From the NCBI RefSeq assembly GCF_022539665.2, contig NC_081333.1, forward strand, positions 8,802,971 through 8,866,970: a stretch of DNA of 64,000 nucleotides. Reading direction: 5' to 3'. Within the stretch, counting starts at the first letter, position 1; the number at the start of each line of letters is the position of its first letter. This DNA is from Daphnia carinata (Eukaryota > Arthropoda > Branchiopoda > Diplostraca > Daphniidae). The translations under genes were made by a program, and so were the position numbers. This document shows, piece after piece, positions 39,693 through 50,973 of this stretch. The notes under the pieces were generated by a model. It was not told the DNA's origin. It ran no database searches and saw only the letters and a list, made by a program, of their open reading frames with translations.

Positions 39693-42600
39693 TCAAGCAA
39701 AGCGTCTCTCTCTTTTTGATGCCCAATACTCGTTGGAACATTTTTCAGCGGATTCACGATCGATGGACCTCGGCCCTGCCTTGTCTACCGTAACGGTGTA
39801 ATACTGTAACCAAAAGCCCCCAGCATTAATTTCAGGTAAAATCAAACATTAATTTTGTTAAATAATTACCAGCGAATAGTCATTTTTGACACTCCAATAT
39901 TTGTTGATCGCCATAAACTCTTTTTTCTCGTGGGTGTAGGCTGGCCAGTGCGGAATACCTTCCCTCATTGGCACTCCGTCTGGTGTTGGATTTCTGTGGC
40001 GTTTAAAACTTATTGTAATCACTGGGTAATCATATTAAGTTTATTTTTAAATCTTGCCCGTATTTGGCGAACGTTGTCCATACTTCTAACATTTTCCTGG
40101 ATAACTCGATTTCGGTCTCGTTGTGCGGGATGGGCATTGTGAACAGGTACATGATTTCGTCAGCGTGCATCACACCTGTGCATTTTTCATGCAAATTGGT
40201 AAATTAAATTGCTTGTAACTGATAACACGAAGTAGATAACCTCTCGGAAGAACTTCATCAGACGAGATCAAGCTGATTTTTCCAAAAAAGTCGAAAGAAT
40301 ACCAATAAGCGCTGGGATTGTACTTTGTGTGAAGTAACACTGTTTGCCAGCCACCAGCTTTTAAGAATAAGACGCCGTAAATCTAGGAAAAGCAGAACAA
40401 AAATTATTACCTTCAATAAATTAATAGCACATTTTTCTTACATCAATGAGACCTGGAATCATGACTGTAAAATTTCCCATTTGACAAGACTCGATGGCGT
40501 AGCCAAGATATTTAGTAGTCAGTGCATCCGCCAAAGCTCCAGTATCATCGCGGACACCTGCCCAATTAATTTTACTGATCACAGCACTAACCTCGCCTTT
40601 AATTAGGAGCAATTTTGCGTTTACCAAGTGCACCGAAAACGACTCTAACAGCGTCATATTTCCAGAAGTTTACGTCGCCATCCAGACCATTTGGCCTGAT
40701 GTACCTGTTTAACAGTAAATCGAACGCCATAATGCCTTCACCTTCATTAGCACCGAACAAAATTTTGGCCTCTGTCATGTATTCTCCTCTTTCAATCAAG
40801 GCTTTTGGCTCATCCGTAAGATATTTTTCTTTTCCGGCCGTTTGGATAATGGGAGATTGGCCACCAAATCCTAGCCCACCGTTCCTTTCGTCTTCTCTCT
40901 AATATCATTTAATAAATAGTCATTTTCTAATCTCAATCAAGGATTGAAAAAAACTATACCGAATATTGTTTTTGAGCTTGACGAAGCGTGTAAGCGTCAA
41001 GATTCCTCAGACAATGCAACAACACCTCGTAAGGTTCCAGTGTGCAATTTGTGAACTCTGCGATTCTCATTCCGTTTTTCTTAGCATTACGATCCAATGC
41101 CCAGTCAGTCAACATTGAGCCAGATTCGGCAATGGCGTGATGAAAAAATTCTGTGTAGTCAAGATTTACACGTTAATGGTAAATATATTCAAAGTTTTTG
41201 GGATTGTACTGACTTTCATTTTTCGCTTGAGGAGCAAGAAGTAGGAAACCGACACTTGCTGCTCCGGCGCTTTCGCCAACAATAGTAACGCAATCTTTAT
41301 CACCACCGAAATATTTGATGAATTTTTGGATCCAGCGTAAAGCTTCTATTTGGTCAGCCATGCCAGCATTTCCAGGTATTTCATCCGTTTCCAGCGATAA
41401 GAATCCTGGTGAATAAGAATGTCAATTCCTTCTTTAAAAATTGATGCATTCGAACGCGATTTTCAGTTTACCAAAAGGACCAAGACGGTATTGGATGACT
41501 ACCATAACAACATCGTGAGCCATAAAAGTTTGTGGTTGGTAGGTTATACTTCGACCCTAAAGTGAGAAATTGAGTTTTTAAAACAAAGGTTTTTCAGTTT
41601 GTTGCAAGTTTGTTTACATATTCGAAAGAACCGCCATGAATCCAGACCATAACGGGCAGCAAATCGTCATAAGTAGTAGAAGGATCGGAAGCATTGCCAG
41701 GAAACTGTAAACATACAATCAAACAATTCATCAATGCAGAAAAGGCTAAACATCTTGCAGCTTCTCAAGTATGTTAATTTGTGTGTGAGTGGCAATCGAC
41801 TACTCTTCAGCAAACAAGTAAAAAAATTGTGAATTCAAAAATGCGCTATTGTGTGTGTTCTGCGTTACTTGCAATATTTGAATTTACTTATCTTTTGGCT
41901 ATACGGTACTCCGTGATTAATCTAAGGGCTAACAAGCAATGTAACCCGGGCATGCGTCCTTGCCTCAAGCAGGTGGGTGCTAAAAAAGCAATGTATCACC
42001 TTTTTGCACACTGCACCAAAATCTTCAGGGGTGAGGGATAGAAAATTTCATGATGGCCGCCTTTTGAGAACCCTTTCCCCTGTATCGAGGGCGTATTGTT
42101 CCTTACTGATACTGCTGATCCAGCAGTCTCTTTCCTGCCTTCTCACTGAATGGTCGCTTTCTGCCGTAAATTCAGTGTTAGTTGGTAAAACCTAAGGTAA
42201 AATTTGCTGGTTCAATGTGCAACTAGACAATCGTTCCACGCATATTCAGCTCTGGAACTGCCTTGTGTGTTTCTTTACAACACGTTTCGTAAACACACTT
42301 CTACCGATTTTCGACAGGTAATCTCCTTTTGCTTTTTGAAATATCTCATGCAGTTATTGTTTGAAATTAGGGAACGATGCGTGGTAAAGATCTGCCTGCC
42401 GAATTTGTTTTTCGTATCCTTTACGAGACACTTGTACTAATTGTTGATGTCACGGACGTATTAGTGAAACAGCGTACTGCGTTAAATCGGGTACGTTACG
42501 TACCTTGGGTGTGTAGACAGAAAGGATGAGACAATCTTCCCCTCCATTCTCGTCACCTTGGTAACATTCTGGTGGGGCATCGATAGAGTTGTAGATTTCG

Positions 42601-42978
42601 TCATCTGGGTAAGGGTAATTAGAAGGAACTGGAGGCTAGTTGTACAGGAAATAGATTTGGTTAACCAGATCCGTTACTATCATCAATGTCATGTTTTAAA
42701 TTACCAGAAATCGCGTCTCGTTAGTCGGCTTGGCAGCATAATGGAAATAGCGGAAAGAGTAAAACGGACGTTGTGGGTCGTACCAAGATGTACTGAGGTT
42801 TCCTGTTCATCGTGACAGTGTTATTTGATTGTTTCACTTAGAATCAATTAGTTGGTTTACCGTATCCTCCCATAACAGCCTTCGCATAGCCAGGCAATTC
42901 AATAATGAAGGGGACACAAAAACAAGGCCCTGCCCAGTAGGCAATAGCTAAAATACATGGCACCGCGAATTTTACCAT
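39693..42978 (-). CDS. secreted carboxylesterase B
   Basis: Thirteen exons, 595 aa: 42978-42861, 42802-42705, 42635-42504, 41704-41618, 41556-41472, 41405-41214, 41150-40960, 40898-40625, 40557-40442, 40382-40241, 40175-40058, 39993-39870, 39803-39693. Starts MVKFAVPCILAIAYW, one residue longer than its sisters. The triad is intact (Ser219 in GESAG, Glu355, His482), with HGG and EDCLILSVYTP. Three structural oddities: exons 3 and 4 of copies A and C are a single exon here; the following intron (41705-42503) is 799 nt, against 69-76 nt at the same site in the others; and the intron after exon 11 uses a GC donor (TACGG|GCAAGA). The intron after exon 10 has a weak GTTATC donor. The residue before the second catalytic block is Cys (GGDKDCVTIVG), as in copy C. 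Function as for copy A; substrate unknown. Confidence 0.92.
41705..42503 (-). other. expanded intron of esterase B
   Basis: This 799-nt intron is about ten times longer than its equivalents in the other copies (69-76 nt), which suggests a roughly 700-nt insertion. I found no terminal inverted repeats, target-site duplication or recognisable transposase. The plus-strand frames inside (up to 86 codons) match nothing I know. Confidence 0.7.
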
Positions 42979-43179
42979 TGCTGACACTAGAAGCTTTTAC
43001 ACACTGAATGGAATCGAAGTATTTTATTTAATTTTATCGACTACATCACGTGAAAGTGTTTTTCGTATCAAATCACATCAGCTCTGCGTGTAATGATTTT
43101 TTGTGCTCGCTTTCTGTTTGAAATGTTTATTAAAAGAGATATCCAAAGTGTTTATTTGTTTACACTTTTTCTGGTCCTG

Positions 43180-43190
43180 CGCTATCGTTT
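43180..43190 (-). promoter_or_regulatory. putative GATA site upstream of esterase B
   Basis: The same CGCTATCGTTT string as upstream of esterase A, here about 200 nt before the start codon. Similarity seen in sequence; function inferred. Confidence 0.3.
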
Positions 43191-43605
43191 GTATTTGAAG
43201 AGAAGATAACAATTTTACATTTACTTATTGATATAGGATGTTGATGTTCCTATCTCATTATGTTGGGTTTGTTATTTGGTACTGTTCACTAATCCTACTA
43301 GAACTATTATTAAGTAGATAACAAATTTTCCTTTCTATACTTGTGACACCGTTTCAAATCAAGCCTAACAGTCCGTGAAACTAGAGTTGTAAAATGCAAA
43401 ACATAATCAAATTGATGGCTAATCACGTATGCTATTGTCGGTTTTTTTCCCGAATTCTTTCATAAAAATTTTTAAATGGAAGGATGCGATAATCGATCGA
43501 AATATTTTGGCTTGCGATATTTTATTTTCACGTTTTCACGTTGAATTACCATTCAGTAGCGATTTTGCAATGTTAAACCCAGATATTATACAAGCGGAAA
43601 CACGC

Positions 43606-43611
43606 TTTATT
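43606..43611 (-). terminator. polyadenylation signal, esterase C
   Basis: AATAAA on the minus strand, about 110 nt after the esterase C stop codon. Confidence 0.5.
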
Positions 43612-43719
43612 TAGCTATTTGAAATCAACGTAGTATTAGCAGGACTTGCAGCATTAAGCTAAAGCTCAAGACAACTCGCACAACTACTTTTCTGTTGAGA
43701 AAATAGCAGTTAATCCAGC

Positions 43720-46380
43720 TTAATCATGTCGATGATGTAGCTCTCTCTTCGATGCCCAATACTCGTCAGCGCATCCCTGTGCAGCGCTTTGACTTACAAT
43801 TCTTGGTGCTGCCTTGTCCACAGTCACGGTGTAGTACTGCAAATAAGAATAAACAAATTCGAGTATTAACATTAAAAAGAAAACTAATCCCCATTTGACT
43901 TTTGAACGCTTTTACCAAAGTGTAATCGTTTTTGACACTCCAGTATTTATTGATGGCCATAAATTCTTTCTTTTCGTGGGTGTAGGGAGGCCATTTCGGA
44001 ATGCCTTCCCTCATCGTCACTCCGTCCGGTGTTGGTTCCCTAAATAATTTCGTTGATATATTAGGCTGAGCATGTTGTAAAAAAATACAAAACATGAAGC
44101 TTGCCCGTAGGTAGCGAAAGTCGTCCAAAGCTCAATCATTTTCTTTCCAAGTTCTTTTTCCGTTTCGTTGTGCGGGATCGGCATAGTGAATAGATACATA
44201 ATTTCATCCGCGTGCATCACACCTGTAAGTCAATAAAACGCGTAATGTCTACTGGGATAGGCAGTGCAATTTATAAATCATTATCTTACCTCGAGGAAGG
44301 AAATCACTAGCGCCAATAATGCTGACTTTACTTAGGAAATCAAACGAGTACCAATAAGCGTGAGGATTGAATGTGGTGTGTTTTAATACCGTTTGCCAAC
44401 CACCAGCTTTCAAGAACAAAGTGCCAGTAATCTGTAAAACGAAAACATCCTTAATTTTCTTGTTTCTTGTTAATAGAATGGCCACCTACGTCGATTAAAC
44501 CGGGAAGCATGACGGTCAGATTACCCATCTGACAAGAATCAACGGCATAACCTAAGTATTTGGTGATGAGAGCATCCGACAACGCACTTGTGTCGTCACG
44601 AATCCCTGCAGTATTTCAAATGAAACAGGTATGACGTGATAGATTTAAGGTGTATACTTTTAAGGGATCCTCACCTAAAGCGCCAAGAATAGCTCTGACG
44701 CTGTCGTACTTCCAGAAGGTCTCGTTGTCAAAAAGATTATTCGGTTTAATGTAGCCACGGTAAATAATATCGAAAGCCATAATGCCTTCGCCTTCATTAG
44801 CACCGAACAAAATGTTCACGTCCGTCATGTATTCTCCTCGTTCAATCAACGTTTTTGGTTCCTCGGTCAAATAGCGGACTTTTCCCGCAGTTTGCATAAT
44901 AGGAGATTGGCCTCCGAACCCCATGTTACCATTTTTCTGATCTTCTTTCTACAAGAAGCGTTAGTAAACTGCAATAATTTTTGTTCTCCAAATAGAAAAT
45001 ACCGAAAATGCTTTTTGGGCGTTTCGCAAGGCTATGGCATCTATGCTTCGCAAGCAGTGGAGTAAATCGGCATAGGGTTGTAGAGGGCATCCAGCCAGCT
45101 CTGCAATTCGATATCCATGCTTAGTCGTATTACGATCAAGGGCCCATTCCGTCAACATAGAGCCTGATTCAGCAATGGCGTTGTGGAAAAGTCCTGTATT
45201 TTGAACAATAGATAAATAGTTCAATCGATGAGTGTAACGATAAGTTCCATTTCGTTTTTACTTACGTTCTTCTCGGGCTTGAGGACATAGGAGAAGAAAT
45301 CCTACACTTGCTGCCCCGGCGCTTTCACCAACAATGGTTACACAGTCTTTGTCACCGCCGAAGTATTTAATAAATTTTTGAATCCAACGCAAAGCCTCAA
45401 CTTGATCGGCCATTCCTGCATTTCCCGGTATTTCCTCCGTGTCAAGCGTAAGGAATCCTTTAAAGAAAAATGGTAATTGCAGCTGCTGTGCTTATGGTTA
45501 CAATTTCAAGTTTTTGTTAAAATATACCGAGTGCACCAAGTCGATATTGGATTACAACAACGACGACGTCATGTGCCATAAAAGTGTTTGGCTCGTAAAG
45601 GGCGCTTTGACCCTGAATTTAATAATGTGAAATTTAAGTATCCGTGTTATTTCACTAACTCATTTCGTTTTTCGATCTTACAGTTACGAATGTTCCGCCG
45701 TGTATCCAAACCATGACAGGCAGCAGTTTGTTAAATGTAGTAGAAGGATCAGAAGCGTTCCCTGGAAACTAAATTATTTACAACCACATTACAGGTAACT
45801 AACTTAAATTTTTGGACATTGCTTTTATTTTACTTACATGTGGGGTGTACACACTAAGTATAAGACAGTCTTCTAATGCATTATCATTTCCCTGGGCACA
45901 TCCTGATGAATTTTAATTTGCATTATTCCAATTATTCACGATACCGCAGTCTCAATTGCATGCAATTATTTACCTGGTGGCAAGTCGATGGAGTTGTAAA
46001 TCTCATCGTCAGGATAAGGGTAGTTTGACGGTATCGGAGGCTGGTTTATAGATAAAATACCCAATTAATCGCAATCTGCTAATCTATTGTGTACAACCTC
46101 ATTTACCAGAAATCGGGTCTCATAAGTAGGTTTCGCCGCATAATGGAAATAACGGAAGGAGTAAAACGGACGTCGAGGCTCGTACCAGGACGTGCTTGCG
46201 TTTCCTGTTAGAAATTGCCTTGCAAACCATTTGTACGTCGCCAAATTGATAGAACGCAAACTCACCATAACCACCCATGACGGCCTTTGCATATCCTGGC
46301 AATTCCATGATGAACGGTTCCGAGGAACATGGTGCAGCCAGGTAGGCTGCTACCAACACACACAACACCGTGAGTTTCAT
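43720..46380 (-). CDS. secreted carboxylesterase C
   Basis: Fourteen exons, 596 aa: 46380-46266, 46204-46107, 46040-45974, 45902-45838, 45768-45682, 45612-45528, 45457-45266, 45193-45003, 44948-44675, 44605-44490, 44431-44290, 44222-44105, 44039-43916, 43836-43720. Signal peptide MKLTVLCVLVAAYLAAPCSS. Triad Ser218 (GESAG), Glu354 (GANEGEG), His481 (GVMHADE). Just after the oxyanion HGG it reads TFVT where the others read SF plus two hydrophobic or acidic residues, and APQ of A, B and D is CPQ here, so its acyl pocket may differ. Intron 3 is present but sits one nucleotide earlier (phase 1) than in copy A. The intron after exon 12 has a GC donor (TACGG|GCAAGC). The C-terminus is KRELHHRHD. Exon 1 and part of intron 1 closely resemble copy A. 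Confidence 0.93.
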
Positions 46381-46732
46381 ATCTTTCTGCTTGCACAGAA
46401 TGAGCCCGCATACTATTTTTTTTCTTAAGTTTAACGATACTTTTCTTTGTCGTTATCAATAAGATTTTTTTTTGTATTTTTTTGTGTCTAGCCAGTGGTC
46501 TGTTAGTTAAATAAGATACCAGACTTGTCACCCTTTCATCATGATATGCTTCTTTATCGGCGTTTTGTCTTTCATGACACACAAACATATTCATAGTCTG
46601 ACTGAACAACAATTATTAATTTCCTTAAATAGGAACTACGTACTAATGCAATTGAATATATGTTATTCTTGTTTGAATTCACAGGGAAGTCACTGTGATT
46701 TTTCGCATCTATTTGGGTGTGCAGTCTGCCAG
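46381..46732. other. spacer between esterases C and D
   Basis: About 350 nt, the shortest spacer in the array. It must serve as esterase C promoter and esterase D 3' UTR. A GATA core lies about 72 nt upstream of the C start codon. No gene seen. Confidence 0.7.
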
Positions 46733-49353
46733 TTAGGCAGCACGACGACGTTCGTGCTTCTTCTTCGAAGTCCAATACTCGTTGGCACATGCTTCGGCAG
46801 ATTGTCGACTAACGGACCTCGGCCCCGCCTTATCCACAGTAACTGTGTAATACTATTTCCGGTAATTTCTATTTGTTAGTTCAGTTTAAATTAAATAGTA
46901 GCCCTGCATTCGAATACTACCAAAGTGTAGTCATTTTTGACACTCCAGTATTTGTTGATTGCCATGAATTCTTTTTTCTCGTGAGTGTAGGGAGGCCATT
47001 TCGGAATACCTTCTCTCATAGTCACCGCGTCTGGTGTTGGTTCTCTGTGGGATGAAACGAACAGGTACTTAATGATTTGCTTACAAGTTGAAGCTATAAG
47101 GTATAGGGCTTGCCCGTATGTAGCGAATGTCGTCCAAATTTCTAACATTTTTCTCGACAATTCGATTTCCGTTTCGTTATGCGGAATGGGCATCGTGAAC
47201 AGGTACATAATTTCATCAGCGTGCATTACACCTAAAAATTTCCCAAACAAGAATTTTACACGGATTTTCCAATGCTGAAGAACAATATCCATCGCACCGC
47301 GCGGAAGTATTTCGTCGGCGCTGATCAAACTGACTTTGCCGAAAAAATCAAACGAGTACCAATAAGCGTGTGGGTTGAATTTTGTGTGAAGCAACACCGT
47401 TTGCCAACCACCGGCTTTCAGGAACAAGGTGCCAGCTATCTAAAAGAAAAATTGCAAAGAATATCGGCTTTTTCAGTAGAATTCTAATTGTTGACTTACG
47501 TCAACCAGACCGGGAATCATAACAGTAAAGTTTCCCATTTGACAAGAATCAACAGCATAGCTAAGATATTTCGTTGTTAAAGCGTCTCCTAGAGCACCAG
47601 TGTCATCACGAATTCCTGAGCGAAAGTCATAGCAAGCGGCGTATTAATTACAACAATATGTTCATGTGCGTGAGGTTATTATGATACCTAGAGCTGCGAG
47701 TATAGTTCTCACGGAATCGTATTTCCAAAAGACTTCGTCATTTTCTAAACCGTTTGGCCGGATGTACAAGTCTAGAGTCATATCTAAAGCCATAATTCCT
47801 TCTCCTTCGTTGGCACCGAACATAAGATGCGCATCGGTTTTATATTGGCCACTTTCAATCAAATGTCTCGGTTCTTCTGTCAAATACTTCACTTTTCCGG
47901 CCGTCTGGATCACGGGAGATTGCCCCCCGAAACCCAATCCGCCATTAAGTACATCATTGGCCTGAGAATAGGATCACACGAGACTGCGGGCTGATGGTAA
48001 CTTAATAAGGGAAAAGAAATATACCGAGAAAGCTGATTGAGCAGCCTGTAGAGCAATGACATCAATGCTTCGTAAGCAATGCAGTAGTTCCTCGTAGGGC
48101 TCAAGCGGGCAGCCGGCCAGTTCAGCAATCACGTATCCGTGTTTAGTGGAGTTACGATCGACTGCCCAATCAGCCAACATAGAGCCTGATTCGGCAATTG
48201 CATACCTAAAGAGGTCTAATCCGAAAGTGATGTTGAAAACAGTTGTCACTTTCTTATCTTATCTTTTGACTGTATTTAAAACTTTACTTTCTTCTCTAGA
48301 TTGGGGTGCAAGAAGAAGGAAACCAACACTTGCTGCTCCAGCACTTTCCCCAACAATGGTGACCTTGTCTTTGTCTCCACCGAAATATTTAATGAACTTC
48401 TGTACCCAGCGCAAAGCTTCTACTTGATCGGCCATACCCGCGTTTCCCGGAATTTCGTCCGTGCCTAACGACAGGAACCCTGAAGTGATAGGTTTGATTA
48501 ACGATAACCAATCAATATGTATGGAGAGGGATCGTGACTGCTTACCGAGAGGACCAAGACGGTATTGAATTACAACCATAACGACATCATGTGCCATAAA
48601 GGTGTTAGGCTCGTAGATAATACTTTGACCCTAGTATGTTACACATCCAACCAATAGATAACCATTATTATTTTATTTAAACATTTTAACATATTTTTTT
48701 CTTTCTTACGAATATGAAAGAACCGCCGTGTATCCAAACCATGACAGGCAACAAGTCGTCAAACGTCGTTGACAGATCTGAAGCGTTACCTGGAAACTAC
48801 ATATTATTGGTATTCGATTGTAGCAATGTCGTTAGAAGGTGCAACGGAAAAAGTAAAAGATAAGTTATTTACTTTAGGCGTGTAAACGCTCAGGATAAGA
48901 CAATCTTCTAGTCCATTACGATCACCTTGGGCACAACCAGGAGGTAAATCAATTGAGTTATAGATTTCGTCATCTGGGTATGGATAGTTTGAAGGAACCG
49001 GAGGCTGGTATGTAGCGACAGGTAACACATTTGATTAACTATGTGACTTCTTATTTATTGAGGTACACGTCAATTACCAGGTATCGAGTCTCATAAGTTG
49101 GTTTTGCCGCATAATGGAAATAGCGGAAAGAGTAAAACGGACGTCGAGGCTCGTACCAGGATGTGCTCAGGTTTCCTTTAGAATTGATTTAACGTGAAGT
49201 TGAACACTAAAATGCGGAACTTAAGTGCAAAAACTCACCATAACCTCCCAAAACAGTTTTTGCGTAGCCAGGAAGTTCCATAATAAAAGGTTCGGAACAA
49301 CATGGCATAGCCAAGTAGGTTGCTAGTAAAACGCACAACGCCTTGAATTTCAT
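46733..49353 (-). CDS. secreted carboxylesterase D
   Basis: Thirteen exons, 597 aa: 49353-49239, 49175-49078, 49004-48873, 48796-48710, 48630-48546, 48479-48288, 48215-48025, 47961-47688, 47615-47500, 47439-47298, 47231-47114, 47044-46921, 46852-46733. Signal peptide MKFKALCVLLATYLAMPCCS. Triad Ser218, Glu354, His481 complete; HGGSF oxyanion hole. As in copy B, exons 3 and 4 are one exon. The exon at 48630-48546 is identical to the matching exon of copy A, while neighbouring exons differ at many sites. The intron after exon 11 has a GC donor (TACGG|GCAAGC). The C-terminal tail is strongly basic (KKKHERRRAA). It is first in the transcription order of the array and divergent from the BTB gene. 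Secreted esterase; substrate unknown. Confidence 0.93.
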
Positions 49354-50875
49354 GACCGCCAAACCCTAAGAAACTCTTGCTAATCCAAGTTTTTATTTGT
49401 CCGCCCAGTGCTTTTATTCTTAACGTTTTTTTTGTTTTGTATCAAGACGAGTTTATTTGTATTGTGACTATTTGCGTTCTGTTTTACTATCACATTCACA
49501 TGTCATGGAAGATTCAGCTACACGCTCACGTTACGTTATCAAGATAAAATCAATATTTTGGGATCCTATTGAACTGGTCATGGGGTGCACTTAATCGAGT
49601 TGTATTTGGAAATTACGTACTTTATTTTTCGGTTGCCGCTATGGTAATACACATTTTAACTGAATTTTTAACCTTTACCGTTATTTCGTAAATTTATTCT
49701 ATTACCTCAAAAGAAATATAAAATCTGATTGGCACACACCTTACCTAATCTTTAAGAAAATTCTTCCTTGTATGCTTTTTAACGATAGGTCATACCGGTC
49801 AAAATGTTGGTTTTGAAAGAATAACATTAATAGACAGTTAAGCATATCAGAATAACACTATCCTAGAAACAAATTTTAAAAAAGGAATCAATTGAATGTT
49901 TAAACAGATAGAATATCTTTTGGGTGCCGGAGATGCTGGATGCTCTCATGCATTTTAAAAAATTTGGAAAACTTTTTTAACATTGGAGCATAACAAAAAT
50001 TTGGTTTCCATAGCAGCTTTTTAGTAATAGAAAAAATTAAAAGCCCAATGTGTCTGGAAATGCAAATAATAATACAGGCAAATCTATTGAGTTGTGAAAA
50101 AATTGCTGCTATCAGTTTAACAGCCATGGTCGACCTAGAAAGCGATTGTCTGTTTGCATTGTAAGGTGGCCTTGCAAAAACTCTTAAAGATCTGTCAGCT
50201 AATCGCACTTCCAAATAGAAGTGCTAACATGCATATAGTCCAATCGAACGGACAAATGTTAATGAAATCCATTGGCCTATGTTAGAAAGATAAACAGTAG
50301 GCACCAAAACCCCTCTCTTCACTTTAAAGAATTTTTTATTCAACAAAATAAAATACAATTATATTTTATTCCGGCTAGATTAAAGAAGTAAATGACATGT
50401 GATTACAGCAAAGCATAGGTAGATGTAACTACGTGCCGTAAAAATAAACAAAAATAACGTGCAGGTTGTTGGTAAACAGCGACTAAAAAAAGTTATTTTT
50501 TCCTGACAGTTGGCGCAGGTTGGTGCTTGGCTGTTAGTTGCCAAACTTGCCACTTTCAAGTGGCGTTAGTAGAGATCCCTGGCTTTGCCAGTTGGACACA
50601 AAGCCCTCTTGGCCTCAACCAGCCGGCCGAAAGCCCAAAACGTCTAACATTTGTTTTTCTGATCGTTTTCCATCTAAAATCGACTGTTTGTTACCTCGTA
50701 CTGATTTGAAGAGTTAACTGTTCAAAATTTTAGACTGAAATATATAATTCTTCATTTATGTTAAAAAGTTATCGAATCCAAAACAACGCCTAGAAAGTCG
50801 AACGGCTTCCATTTGGCCCCCAAACCTGAAGGTCTAAAAGTCGATTCAAGGCCGCCTTGTTTTCATCACAGCCAA
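49354..50875. other. divergent intergenic region
   Basis: About 1.5 kb between the start of esterase D (minus) and the BTB-FLYWCH gene (plus). No gene seen. It is AT-rich with a GC-richer patch at 50.5-50.65 kb that holds two small perfect hairpins (GCCACTT-TC-AAGTGGC near 50,550 and a GGCTTTG/CAAAGCC pair near 50,582). GATA cores lie about 185 nt upstream of esterase D. Confidence 0.65.
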
Positions 50876-50957
50876 GTACGTTACCAACTTTTACTTTTTT
50901 TCATAACGGATTTTTCCTTCTTGTTTTGTAAAGAAACAAACATTAATCATCATTTAG
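50876..50957 (+). other. probable 5' UTR intron of the BTB gene
   Basis: GTACGT at 50,876 and CATTTAG ending at 50,957 form a plausible 82-nt intron with a T-rich tract just before the start codon at 50,974. Inferred from splice consensus only. Confidence 0.45.
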
Positions 50958-50973
50958 GTGTATTTCAAGAAAA

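Larger units (their letters stand above)
42979..43719. other. spacer between esterases B and C
   Basis: About 740 nt with no gene seen. It holds the esterase B upstream region (GATA 11-mer at 43180-43190) and the esterase C 3' UTR. Confidence 0.7.

Noticed and set aside
40241-40382. Apparent one-base deletion in an esterase B exon
   Set aside because: On re-reading, it came from misplacing a line boundary; the exon is 142 nt and in frame like its three sisters.
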